DNA of 64,000 nucleotides from Apophysomyces variabilis. Taxonomy: Eukaryota; Mucoromycota; Mucoromycetes; Mucorales; Mucoraceae. The stretch covers positions 372,001 to 436,000 of the forward strand of contig MZZL01000380.1 of NCBI GenBank assembly GCA_002749535.1. The letters run 5' to 3'. A model generated the notes under the pieces. That model was not told the origin of the DNA and did not search any database. It was given only the letters and a program-made list of their open reading frames with translations. Positions 21,445-34,886 of the stretch are shown one piece after another (position 1 is the stretch's first letter; each line of letters begins with the position of its first letter). The translations under genes were made by a program, and so were the position numbers.

Positions 21445-22651
21445 CTTCGCTTACGTCCATCCTGGAGGGTTGCGGCGTGGGTGCCCGCGCCTAGCAGCGG
21501 GATACCTTCGGGTTAAGTAAAAATACAGCAATATACCTTCCGATTTGCTAACCATGAATTATATTTCTCGCTACTCGAATGAATTCTTTTTCCCACTGAA
21601 GTACCAGATTCATGTAAGCAAAGTATAGTTCCCGCATAACTGATTGGGTTAATGACATAAATTTATTTTACTTTTAGCGTAAACTTGGTGCTTTCATGGG
21701 CGCAGAATTTGCTTTACAGTAGCGCAAAATATGATCCAATAAACAGTAAATGACTGCCTTCAGATTTGCAAAGAAGACGTTCAACAATAAAAAGTCTAAA
21801 TGTGAGAGTCCATCCTCATGGAACGCGCCATTGAAGAGTGAACACCATTTCACAGTATTCCATAACAGAAGCAAAAGAAAAGATTCTGCAAGTTTACTTA
21901 TTGTACACTTTTCTGTAGCTAATATCATAAATAATTGTCGAAGTTGCTTACGCAGTTTCTCCTAGCCTGAGCATAAAACCGTATTTCCATTGGTAACAGA
22001 CTCTTGCAAGTGCAGCATGCAGCTGTCTATGAAAAAAGACACTGGCTATAGGACACAGACTCATATAATGAAGAGTCTACTGTTTTGCTCTGTTGATCGT
22101 TATTGCAGAAAGCAGCCCAGGCGAGAAACAGAAGATGACCTGGAATCAAAGGCAGAAATCTATTTCCGAAGAGAAGAGTTATTGCAGGACATAGGCCATC
22201 TTGCTGGTATTTTACTGAATATGACGACAGCTTGAATGAGATGTTCAGTTAAAACCCTGCAGGTCAGCCGCATACTACTGTTAAAAGTTCCTATCATGGA
22301 TAACTCCCCATTATCTGACATTTCTGTGCTTTAGGAACCAATTTATAATGTGCGTACTTGACATCTTGGAATGTCTTGGGGAAAATACAAATTGTTCATC
22401 TTGTTCCAAATTTCGTCTGTATACGCGCACGTTATTCTAATTCATTGCAAAGCAGGCTGCTTTATCCTTGCGTGGAATACTATATGATCGCAATCCTAGA
22501 AGTCTTGATTGTCCATGCTGGCCATTTACTGCCGTTCAGCAAAACAGACAACTCAGCCATTTGATTGCCCGGGTGGCTGTGTCCAAATTTAGGTGCCTTG
22601 AGGGCAAGACGAAAAAAAAAAGTAACGCGCCCTTTGCCTTTCTTCCTGTGA
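21445..22651. other. Intergenic; GC-rich hairpin just after the Fanzor-like relic
   Basis: A GC-rich patch at 21460-21515 includes the stem GGCGTGG/CCGCGCC (21474-21480 and 21485-21491, loop GTGC). The rest, up to the CDK gene, is AT-rich with no ORF that I recognise; 21990-22235 and 22358-22564 look like chance ORFs. Confidence 0.45.
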
Positions 22652-24169
<1,518 letters not shown>

Positions 24170-24570
24170 ATTAACAGAACAAGCGAAAATATCATTCCAT
24201 GTCATATCACATTTGTTTATATCGCACGCAAAAAAACATAGTTATCCTACAGAATATATTTGGAAGTATAGCTGGGCTTCTTCAACAATAAAATTGTGCA
24301 TGCTTAACCAAAACAGCTTCGAGCAGAGACAAGTCTTGACGAATCGTCAATGCTGTGCTACATCATGTTTCTCCGCATTCCGGTTCGGAGGCAAGTGATG
24401 CCCGGGACTGCCGTTCCGACATCGAACGGTATTTGTGCTCTTCCAACCTCTGCTCCATGGTTGCTTCCCCCTCTTGAATTTTTTCTATTCAATACTTTGT
24501 ACGTAAGCACTATTGGACCAGAGGATGGATGGATTATTGATGAACTAACCGTGATTTTTCTCATCAGCAA

Positions 24571-25516
24571 ATGGCTGACTCTGCACCGGCCGATAGTAAG
24601 TCCGTTACACCTTTTCTGCGAATGACGATATCTTAACGCATGGATTCATAGGACGTGGTGGATTTGGACGTGGACGTGGTCGCGGTGGTCGCGGTCGTGG
24701 AGGCCGTGGACGTCGTGGTGAGGAAAAGAACGAATGGTAAAACGAGACAAAAGATAGAAAGCAGCCAATGATTGCATCTTAACATTAACATTCCACTTAG
24801 GGTTCCCATGACCAAGCTTGGCCGTCTTGTCAAAGCTGGCAAGATCAAGAGCATTGAAGAGATCTACTTGTTTTCGCTTCCCATCAAGGAGTATCAGATC
24901 GTCGACTACTTTTTGCCCAAGCTTAAGGACGAAGTCATGAAGATCATGCCTGTCCAGAAGCAGACCCGCGCCGGTCAGCGTACTCGCTTCAAGGCTTTCG
25001 TTGTTATTGGTGATTTCGATGGTCATGTCGGTTTGGGTGTGAAGTGTTCCAAGGAAGTGGCCACTGCCATTCGCGGTGCCATCATCCTTGCCAAGCTTTC
25101 CATTATTCCTGTTCGCCGCGGCTATTGGGGTTCTGCCTTGGGTGAACCTCACACTGTGCCTACCAAGGTCACTGGTAAGTGTGGCTCGACCCTCTGCCGC
25201 CTTGTACCTGCTCCCCGTGGTACTGGCCTTGTCGCTGCCCCTACCAGTAAGAAGGTCTTGCAGTTGGCTGGTATCAGCGATTGTTACACCTCCTCGCGTG
25301 GTAGTACCCGTACCTTGGGTAACTTCGTCAAGGCTACATTTGCTGCCATTGGTAACACCTATGGTTTCTTGACTCCCGGTAAGATCGAATTTCAGGGATT
25401 GATTGATTAGGTTATTCATTGTATCTCTTTAATCAGATTTGTGGACCGAGACCGAGTTCATTAAAGCTCCTTACCAGGAGTTCACCGACTTCCTTGCCGT
25501 CAAGCAAAGAAAGTAG
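24571..25516 (+). CDS. RPS2: 40S ribosomal protein S2 (uS5)
   Basis: Component of the small ribosomal subunit near the mRNA entry site. Four exons: 24571-24595, 24652-24736, 24801-25378, 25437-25516, all GT-AG and in phase; 255 residues, as in other eukaryotes. The short first exon (MADSAPAD) is followed by the Arg-Gly repeat tail ([16 protein letters not shown]) typical of eukaryotic S2, a target of arginine methylation. The S5 double-stranded-RNA-binding fold ([41 protein letters not shown]) and the C-terminal S5 domain ([29 protein letters not shown]) follow. A short first exon and a pyrimidine-rich upstream stretch (24455-24495) fit a translation-regulated ribosomal protein gene. Codon use is strongly biased to C/G endings, unlike neighbours, as expected for very high expression. 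Confidence 0.97.
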
Positions 25517-27541
25517 ACGAACTAGCTTATTTCTTAATTCAACGAATAAAAGGGTTGAAGCATTAGCAGCAAGCATATATACTCAAAAGACAGGTTTCAG
25601 GATCAGGATTGATTCCTTTCAAAGTGTTCCTGGATTATCTTATTGCCTGAAGTTTACTTTGGGAATGCATTGAACGAAAGGTTACCAAGCTACAACGATT
25701 GGGCATTGGGCATTTAGAGTAACGAGTGACAAGGCAGTGCGGGGCATGAAGCATTGACGTGGAAATGGAAAATCACAAGCTCGGTACCTTTACGGTTAAT
25801 CACTGTTTGAGATAAAACGAAACAAACCCAATGGTATGGTGTATAATCCGGACTTCATCAAAGTCTTTCTTTTTTCTTTTTTCTGCCATGCAAAAGGTCC
25901 GAGAGAAACATCAGTCTTCGCCTGTGAAATAGAATCAGCAGCGGCAAATCTTGCCACAGTCGCATCCTATTCCACTACCACGGCCTACATTCAATAGTAT
26001 AAGAGCAACAATTTGTTTTTGCGATCGGTGATACCCACAGTAGCAATATTCAGTATGCTTATAAAATCGAGAAGGATCCTCAGGTGATATTCTGGGTACA
26101 ATTTCATACATGGCATCCACCTTTGGTTGCGTAGTGGTGTTGTTCGGTAACATGTCCTGCGATTCTGTTTCCACTCTGCAATCCACATCATTTCCTGTCA
26201 GTCTAACCGACACGTTAACGGCGCCTGGCTTTGGTAAAATATCCATTTGATGCGTAACAATGCGAAACTCCCCAATCTAAGATAGACGAACCTTTTTATG
26301 CTGGCGTCGATTTGAAACCATAGTGTGCGGAAAAAAACTGTGGATTCAGTTTGTTTCAAGGTGCGGAGCATATTACAGGTTTTTGAACCATTCATTGCGC
26401 CTATTCCCATACTATTTCCCGCTCATGCATAGGATGGGACTGGCACTGCTGAAAACATATTTTGTCTTCAATCACGTAATAACTTACCGGTAGGGTTAAA
26501 GATACGTACTAGTTAAAAGGGTGTGTTCTTTAGCTTGGAATCGAAAAGGTTATCTTCTTGTCATATATCGTCCGTTTAATTGGAAGGTGATCGTTTCTTT
26601 TGCCTCATGTATCAGGTGGCGTGAATCCTAATTTTATGGCTCAATGACTGCAACAAGGCAAGCTTTATTGAAATGCTGCCAAGCTGCTGAAAATGGCCGT
26701 TTGATTAAGAAGGTTGTTAGTTTAGAAAAACACACAGGATGCCTTGTTCATTCTCGTTGTTTCAACAATTCGTTTAGTGAGCGAGAAGCATTCAGCTCGA
26801 TTCAGTTTGTCCCAAAGATCACGGGTCAAAGAGCGCAAGCTAAATACAGAAACGCAGTGGTTCTCCCCTCTTTTAAGCGCCTACGATCTACAAAGCTATT
26901 TGATATGTCCCTGCAAGCAATAATCGGGTTATGAAAGGTTGCACATTAGAGTTTGTATACAGCAGAGGTTGGTGTGCCAACAATGGTGAAGTGGCCAAAT
27001 TCTTCGGGTGCAGTCAGGGCTTGTTGTGGTGTAATAATGAAGATGGATAACCGATACGGTATTTCTGACGAGAATTGGCTATAAAAATAAGTATTAGCTA
27101 GAAAGCAAGGTTACGGCGCTCCTGGGATAGGATAGTTCATTGAAGTATTGGCCTTTGTCAGCTTGGTGCTGGAGATTATCTCCGACTGAGTCATAAAGCA
27201 AACGAATCCCAAGTCTGATCCATATCTGCTTAAGTCGGCAAATGTTTTTGCCACAGACGGAAACGACATGCTTCTTTTGGAGTTATTGTAAGGTTTAATT
27301 CTTTTAAGGCTTGAAAGCCGAAACTTTCAGTTGGTTTGGCTTTCTGCGCAGGTGGCTGTTTAAATGCAAGATGGCTACTCTATCAAGTGTGGGATTTAAC
27401 ATGCGATGATCCGAATGCTATATTTAGTGTGGCGCTCAAAGGACGGCAGGTGACACAGCTGTGCCAATATAAGGTCTGAGTTGAAAGACTGTGGCTTCGA
27501 CTAAGAACCTTCTCTTTCCTCCTTTTCTTCCTTTTCCTACC
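25517..27541. other. Long intergenic stretch, no gene called
   Basis: Two overlapping minus-strand ORFs (25935-26246 and 26198-26410) and one plus-strand ORF (26644-26934) are open, but they show no motif, and I could not chain them with splice sites. A pyrimidine run (25865-25885) and a CT-rich tract at 27510-27540 precede the next gene. Confidence 0.4.
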
Positions 27542-28184
27542 ATGTCTTCAAAACGTGCTAGTCTTGGTTTACATTTCCTAAGCTCCAAGAAGAAGTTGGA
27601 GCTACAGGATATGTTTAACAGTTTTGATAAAAATCATGACGGCAAAATATCCAATAAAGAACTAGAGGAAATGCTTCAATCCTCAGGAATGAACGCATCG
27701 GCTGTACCGGCAATGGTAAAGGAGTGATAGAAAAGTTCCATGTTCTCTGACCTTTCACTAGCTGAGCAGCGTGCAGACAGATACAGATGGTAATCTTTCT
27801 TTTGAAGAATTTGCCAAGCTTATGCGTCCGACCTTATCCGATCCAATTCGACCAACGGCGAAAGAACAGGAGTTAAGGGAGGCGTTTGATGCATTTGATC
27901 GTGATGGAGACGGCGTGATTAATGCCACAGAGCTTCGGTCGATGATGCAGAAGCTAGGTGACCGTATCACAGAAGAGGAAGCCGAGCAAATGATTAAGGA
28001 CGTGGATGAAAACAACGACGGCGTAGTCAACTTTGACGAATTTGCGAAAATGATGGGTGTCCGCCCAAGAAGTCACCCTATCTCCGCCAATGAACATTCG
28101 AATTCTTCCAAAACGTGTCCTCATCATCATCATAGATTTTCTATCCGGCAATTCTTTTGTACTCAAAAGCATTCAACGCCATAA
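27542..28184 (+). CDS. Calmodulin-like EF-hand protein 1
   Basis: Probable Ca2+ sensor. Exons 27542-27715 and 27777-28184 (193 residues). Four EF hands in two pairs: FDKNHDGKISNKE (canonical loop), a second loop formed across the splice junction (TDTDGNLSFEE), FDRDGDGVINATE (canonical) and VDENNDGVVNFDE (canonical). With the 3' splice site at 27776 the second loop has Met, not Asp, at position 1, so that site should bind weakly. The ATG at 27542 (MSSKRASLG) is chosen because an upstream in-frame codon is only GTG. After the last EF hand a 40-residue Ser/His-rich tail is unusual for calmodulin and may reflect a missed 3' intron. It is the first of two tandem EF-hand genes, about 260 bp apart. 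Confidence 0.82.
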
Positions 28185-28441
28185 AAGTAAATTTACATCA
28201 CTTGTGGCTGGAACCCATATCTTGCCGAGACCAGCTAAGGTTTTGACCCCCCGCAACAGAGTGGGCACGTTCAAATGTTCTCCCTGGAAGCTCACGATAA
28301 ATTTTTGTCTCTCCGATTTAGCAACTGTATATATATATATATATAAGTAGTCAACAAACCTTCTTTCACAGATCTTCAATCAATATACACGTACACATCA
28401 ACAGAAAAACATATCTACCCACTTCTTTACACGGTCAAAAC
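28185..28441. promoter_or_regulatory. Spacer and promoter between the two EF-hand genes
   Basis: Contains a TA-dinucleotide microsatellite (about 28328-28345) that may double as a TATA-like region, and a CA-rich leader just before the ATG at 28442. No further site was identified. Confidence 0.3.
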
Positions 28442-29052
28442 ATGAACATTGCATCACTTAATATCTCTTCTGAAGAAATGGATACTCTTCGAGAAGGTAC
28501 AAAAACGATAGCAGCATTCACATCAGTTGGAGACTAAAGACCAGATGTATAGCATTTCAAATCTATGGGGGAAAAAATACAGGGATTGCCGTGGCGCAAT
28601 TTGCCAACATTTTGAGGAGCCTTTGCATCGCTTCCGATCCCAACCATATCGAAGCTATCATTCGCTCTGTGGACACTAATAATGACAATATCATTGATTT
28701 CGACGAATTCGTCTTTGCTATGGTTGGATGGTACCTGATGCCGATGTCACAATTATCAGCACAAGAACAAGAAGAAGAAGAAGAAGTATATAGCGAAAAG
28801 CCCAAATCAAGGAACTTGGATAAACGGGCCAGCTACCACGAGCTGGACGAAATAACTGAATGTTTCTTCGCCTTTGACAAGAACCATGACGGCCGCATTA
28901 CGAAAGATGAACTTGAGGATCTCCTCATTCGACTGGGTGAAAGGCCAAGTTCTCAGGAGATCAGGGATATGATGAGCGAGGCTGATGTCAATAAGGACGG
29001 GTTTATTGACTTTGATGAATTTAAACAACTTTTTGCCCCCACTGTTGTATAA
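28442..29052 (+). CDS. Calmodulin-like EF-hand protein 2
   Basis: Second tandem Ca2+-binding protein. Exons 28442-28496 and 28553-29052 (in phase; 184 residues). The first EF hand is degenerate (IYGGKNTGIAVAQF, no acidic loop). The second is near-canonical (DTNNDNIIDFDE, Gly at loop position 6 replaced by Asn). A central linker of about 40 residues carries an acidic QEQEEEEE run, then two canonical loops, DKNHDGRITKDE and DVNKDGFIDFDE. The general layout is calmodulin/centrin-like, with an expanded charged linker instead of the short calmodulin one. The third loop resembles the first loop of the upstream gene (DKNHDGKISNKE), consistent with tandem duplication and divergence. Confidence 0.85.
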
Positions 29053-30027
29053 GTATAGCTCACAGCAGTTCCTATTTTATTTACTTGCAATTTACTTTCA
29101 ATTCCTTGTATATATTTTTTCTTTGAGAGGGGAACATAGCCAAAGTTCCCTCACTAGTTGATAAATGATATTATTTATTTCACATGTAAACGTGAATGGC
29201 TTACAGTGTCACTTTGATGAGTTAATTGTGTAGAAAATGATCCGATGACGGATAGGAATTATGTTCTTACGAGCTTCCCTAATCGAGCGATTAGTTTTGG
29301 GTATTACAAGCGAGCTTTGGGTATTGCGTGCGCTTTGGCCCTGAAACCACTTGGAATATCGGGACTATTCCATCCTTCTGTTACAGAATATAGAGGTCGT
29401 TTTTCTTTTGCTTTTAACAATAGGACTGTGCGCAAAACGAGCGCTTCTTGCTGTGTCTGATGGTCGATTGTGTAACCATCGCAGAAAAGCTTACCCAACT
29501 CTATGCAAATCAGGGAGCTTCCAGAAATTATGAAAGCTTCCTTTTCTTTCTTGTATCACCTTAATTTTCTAACCGTAAGTTCGCTTGAGGAACATGCCTT
29601 CAGAAGTTTCTATGGAAATCGGCTCAAGCTAAATGATATCATAGCAAAGGCCGTGACACCCTGAGCTTTATTCTTCTTCACTTGATATTTTTGTAGATAA
29701 TTCAAAGTTCAGGCGAGTTAGAACAACCGATAAGCCTTGTTTAAGCGTGAAACATAGCTCGCTGCCAGCACCGCAGAGATTCGCATAAAGTGTCCTTCTT
29801 TGCCGATGGAAGAGACTCATATTCAATGACGTTTTGACGCTCTTTTGGTTCAGCCTGTAACGTGGCCCTTACATTCAAAGGGCATGAACAAGTCGTACAG
29901 CACCGTTTCCATGGCGAAAAGGCAGCCTTTCACCATTTGAATCGGCGACTGTTCGATATTCAAAGTCACAATTTTCGTTCGCTTTTCTGGTCTTTATACG
30001 ACTGCTCTGGGGAAGCCCATATCAGTG
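29053..30027. other. Intergenic, no gene seen
   Basis: AT-rich. ORFs at 29245-29533 in three frames overlap each other and show no motif. AATAAA-like signals were not distinct. Confidence 0.4.
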
Positions 30028-32505
30028 ATGCCTCCCAAACCTTTTTTCTTTCCACTCTTTCGCACACGACCTGTTTGCCTCCATACGCGACAGAGAGTCT
30101 CATGGAAATCCAGTTATCATTCGAGCCCGCCATTGAAAGAGACAGAAACACCAGCAAAAGCTGCACGCATTCGGTCTAATCGTTTGGAAGAACCTGCACC
30201 GGCTGACACGGAGATCGATCTGTTTAATTCCATTGCCAGCCATAAGCCTAGAAACAAAATTATCGAATCGGCAACCTACGACAAGATCGCCCACTCTCTT
30301 CGTCTCTCTTTTACTGTACCTCAACTTCGTTTTTTCTTGAAAAAATGCAAAGCAAAGCATCATGGCATAAAAGAGGAACTTATAAAGAGGATAATGACAG
30401 ACTGCTGGAAACTGAAAACACGGGAGCAGCAATCACTTGAACTTAAGCAGAAACTTTTGAACACTGTATCTTATGAAGCAGAAGCGTCACGCGAAGAGCT
30501 CTTCTTTGTTATCGGTGACAACGGCGCTACCTTACGAGAGATTGAAGCTAAAAATGAAGTTAGCATTACCATTAATGTAGCCAATTATCGCTACACTGTG
30601 AGTGGAACCCGTGAAGCTATTGAGCGGGCGAAGGTTGACATTCGAGAACATCTACAACTTTTTCACCGCGAGCTTGATCTCCCTCCTGTCAAGGAAAAAC
30701 ATTATTATAGCACCATAGAAAAGGAAATGAAACGCATGTTGGTTGATATTTCCAAAGCATCAGGCGTTTTCATTGTACTGGAAAATGGAAAGGTGAGTGG
30801 ATACAGGGCACAGAAATTGATTTACGAATGGTTGTATATGTCGAATAGTTCTCACTAGCCGGGCGATCGGAGGAGTCATTGGAACATGCAATTCGCTTGC
30901 TCAAAATAGCCATAACTGAGGTATCTGAAATAGAGAAAGTAAACATTCTGTGTTCATAACAGCTATATCAGCTATCTTTTTCAGACAAGCGGTCATTGAC
31001 GGCATCTGATTATATAGCAATAGAGACGGTTGACAAGCCATCAGACAGTCGCTCTCCCCATCATCCTTACGTGCTGTTACCTTTACACGATGAACAAGCG
31101 ATGCCATTAGTTGCAAGAGGTGTAGGATGGAGTCGTGTAAGCCGTGTAAAGTCTGAAGACGACAGCGAAGAGGAGATATCGATGGTAATTATCCTACAGA
31201 AAGGGGACAAGAATTATACCTTAACCGTGACTTAGAATCAAAGCGAAGGTGAAAGCAACAGCATACTTGCGCAGTACCACTTGTTGGAGGCGAAAAGGTA
31301 ACATCGTGCACAATGAGCGTACTATTTCTAAACTATATCTGCAGTTCACCATATCCTGAAGAACCAGATACCATTGGCTACATGGATTTGAAGGATATCC
31401 TCAGTAAAACATTGAATGTAGCTGACAGTAAAGATGATATCGCGCTAGAGGCAACGTAAGACAGTAATGAAGAGGATAATTGTATGCTGAAGAATTGGAA
31501 TAGATTTGGCCATTTACTACTGCGGAACGTTGTTGCAGATCCGAATTCTAATATACTACAGCCGTCAATGCGTTCGCCCTTTGACGCTTCACGCTGTCGC
31601 GATTTACTTTTGAGTCATGCCAATGGCAGACGGCTGTTCTTTGGCAGGTAGGACATGATTCGAGACAGCTTTATGTCACTCATCGTACATATCAGTACAC
31701 CGCCTTATCATATAAACAAATTACTGGCACCATTATCTCACTATGCCGGATTTCATCGACGATCAGTTAAGGTCGAATATGTGGGGTTACCACTTGTGGC
31801 TTCGCTTGGCGACAATCCAAGTGGGTCGATAATGAACGACTTGCAACGCTTGGAACTGCATTTTTCATCTGAAGAAAACGGAAGACTCCAGTTACAACAA
31901 GTAGTGGGCGAACACGAACGCACAGCTATTGACCTGATTAATGTTTGTGGGTATGTAGCGTTGTCATCGAAAGGCTGAGAAGACATAAGCTTATTTGTTC
32001 TAGAAATGTGGACGTACGTTTGTTAGCGAGAAGATATACACAGTTTTCACGGGTGAAGATGCCATCGTGGATCCAATCCTTGGTAGACAGTTGTAATCTG
32101 ACGAGGTAAATGTGAATTGTATTCAGTACGTAAACTCTGACCTTGTATAGCTATTCTGACCTATCATGTCCTAATTTTTGGAAGCGAGATTCCGACTTGA
32201 TGTTACTGGACGTCTCTTTCCGGAACGAGGCACGTTACCTATTAAAGGATAACCTTGTCACCATTACACATATTGAGAGCCAAGATGGACGAACCAGACA
32301 TTCTGAGTTAACTGTAAGTTATTTTGGTGCTTTTTTTGGTAGATCATGAAGTAGATGGCTGAAAAGACAATATAATACGCAGGTTACACCGGTCATGACC
32401 GAAGTCAATACTTACCCTCCTGTTTCCAACGGGCTGGATCGTTGGGAATCTTTTACCAAGACAATACATGAACTGGCAAATCGTTGGGACTACTTCTATA
32501 AATAG
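30028..32505 (+). CDS. SLS1-type mitochondrial inner-membrane gene-expression protein
   Basis: SLS1 family proteins sit at the matrix face of the mitochondrial inner membrane and couple mitochondrial transcription or mRNA delivery to translation. The ATG at 30028 opens a basic, Arg/Ser-rich presequence (about 35 residues). Then come the family block SFTVPQLRFFLKKCKAKHHG with KEELIKRIMTDCW, and a KH-like segment (FFVIGDNGATLREIEAK). The first exon runs to about 30792. Later exons lie roughly at 30875-30918, 30985-31191, 31251-31300, 31346-31458, 31540-31648, about 31660-31950, 32005-32105, 32150-32310 and 32381-32505; the last encodes RWESFTKTIHELANRWDYFY and the stop. Several phases do not close with the nearest AG (near 30880, 30985 and 31540), so exon borders are approximate. 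A damaged gene or sequence errors are possible. Confidence 0.65.
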
Positions 32506-34886
32506 ATGTAACTATATCTTCACTTGATAATATTTTAGAAGTTCTTTAAGAGGATTGTCATAAAGATAGTTAGAGAACATTTATCATATCTGCATTTTAG
32601 TCGCAGCCATTATTGATGCTACGACATACTTTTTTTTTTCTTTTGCATGACTTTGTATGCGCGATAAAACGTTAAAAATGCCTGTAAGACAGACACCTTT
32701 CCTCGATATTGTTCGATTTGGAGATCTGCACATTTAAGTAAGTGGCCAACATATCTGAGACTGCAAGTTTGATTCATGCCAAGGCTCTATTTTTCTTTAC
32801 TAACGGAAAGTTTATTGACTTATTTTCATCAAAATATCGCATTTTGGTTTGCTTGTCAGTTAATACGGAAGGAGAAAAGCATCAATTCTGCATCATTCAT
32901 TGGCACATGATAAAACTTCGTTAGATTTCTAGGTTAGATATAGGTTTTGAAATCCCGAGGTGTCTATGTGGTAATTACAGCCTATCACGCATGACCAGAT
33001 TGGCTCATTGAAAACGTTCATTAAGTATGCTTCACTTATTAGTCCATACTTTACAATCGTATATTCAATTAGGCTGAAAAGTAGCATATAGCAGAGAGCA
33101 CAACCCTTTTCCATGGTTAAAAATGTTCCAAGACACAAACGGTGAAGGCCATGGTTACAATCAGACAAGTCTCAGAAAGATCGAGAAATGAAAGACGGTG
33201 CAACAATGGTGAATTGAGTTTCTATTGTTCTTTCATCCTGTCTCCTTGTTTGGGTGCACAAGGTTCTAGCTCGTAGCGCTTAACCTCCTAATGTAGGTCG
33301 GTATACGTTCTGTGTAGCTACTTTGGGCTTGTATGCTTACTTATAGGGGGAGTTGACTCTGAGCATAAGCCAATGAAATCGGGAAAACTACAACAAACTT
33401 TGATAGCACATATGTAACTCGTATGTCGCTATTTGGAAGCGTTTCATGGATTCTTACCATATCCAGCATTTGGTTGTTGCTTGTTATATAGAATTGCCAA
33501 CGGCATAACCAACATAAGGTTTGATTGGCACCTCCTTTCCTACCCTCTCCGGCTACGGATAAAGTGCAGTTTTAAACTTTGCCGACTAGTGCACACAAAA
33601 ACTTCTCATTTATTTTGTAGGAAAAGATGTTCATGACTTGTCTGTTCTATTTATGACTAAGTAGGATTTAATACTACAGGAGTGAGTAACATGGAATGAT
33701 CTGTTGAAAGACCTTACCAAAGTTAAAGTTGGCGCAGCTTACTGCTGCAGATTGCTTACTGATATATCTGCATACTATGAAAAACTACGCCTGCGCTTCT
33801 AATGGCATACAACACTTAAAGTTGTAATTCAGGGAAAACACCTCTATTGTTAACAAGATTTTCCTGCTCTTGCTTGCACCCTAATGAAACATCAGATGAT
33901 GTCTATGAAATGTGACACCCTCTTATTGTATTAATGAAATGATATATCTCATAATGTTTACTATTCATTTGAGGTCTTCAAATTTGGATTCCTGAAGGAT
34001 GATCCCCTTTGCCGCTTAAATTGCACTTTTAACAACGCTGCTACTGGAGTAATGAAACGGATGTCTAGGAGACATGCATTTGGTGCTACGTTGTACATAT
34101 CCGTTCAATGGAATTTTTTTTTTCAATGACTGGGTTAATGAAAAGAATTCACTAAGATCACTGTGTCACCAAAGGGCTTAAACACTATGCAAAAAAAGAC
34201 TGGCAAAGCAAGCTGCAATGTTTGTGGAACGTCGCGAGCCAAAAAGTGATACAGCTCATTTAGGTGCTCTTATAGCATATCGTTTAGGGTGTGGCACAAA
34301 TCAGCAGTGTAGGTGGACCCAAGTTATCGTTATAAACACTTTTTTGTATGGATCCAGATGATCTATGAAAGGATTGATCCTTTTACGCAAGTTTGGCCCC
34401 TGAGTAACCCCACCCCCTTGAATTACCTAAACCATGAAAAGGTGGCAAACGATGACCACAATAGTGAACAGATCTAAGGTCACCTGTGGAGAAAAAGAGA
34501 GAGCAAGAGAGAAGCAGCAGTACGTTTATGGTATAACTATTCATGAGCGGTTTGTTGGCTGACCTAATCGTTTAAGTAGGAACGAGTTGACAGGAAGAAA
34601 AAAGAACGTCATTGTGGCACAATGCACCTAGAAATTGTCAATGTGGCATGTGAAACAGGTACAGTCTCTTTCTCTTTCCATTTAGGACGCAATAAAGTCT
34701 TTCTTCGTATTCTAAACTTTTTATATGATCGGCAGAGATCATCCCTTGTCGCCTTCACCCTGGTCAAGGACCATGGCAAAGTTAGAGCATGAAAGTAACA
34801 ATAGCTCAAGGTTCATATAATAATTTAGACCAGAGAGTTACTCGCGAGTGCTTACTTGCCATTTATACAGTAGATCTTCGTCTGAA
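32506..34886. other. Long AT-rich intergenic stretch, nothing recognised
   Basis: 2.4 kb with no ORF above about 80 codons and no similarity between open frames and known motifs. T-rich runs occur at 32630-32642 and 34110-34122, and a GA-rich tract at 34490-34520 upstream of the Ras GEF gene. Confidence 0.45.

Noticed and set aside
24646..25419. 257-codon minus-strand ORF
   Set aside because: It is the exact antisense of the RPS2 coding exons; biased codon use in a highly expressed gene leaves the opposite frame open. It shows no motif.
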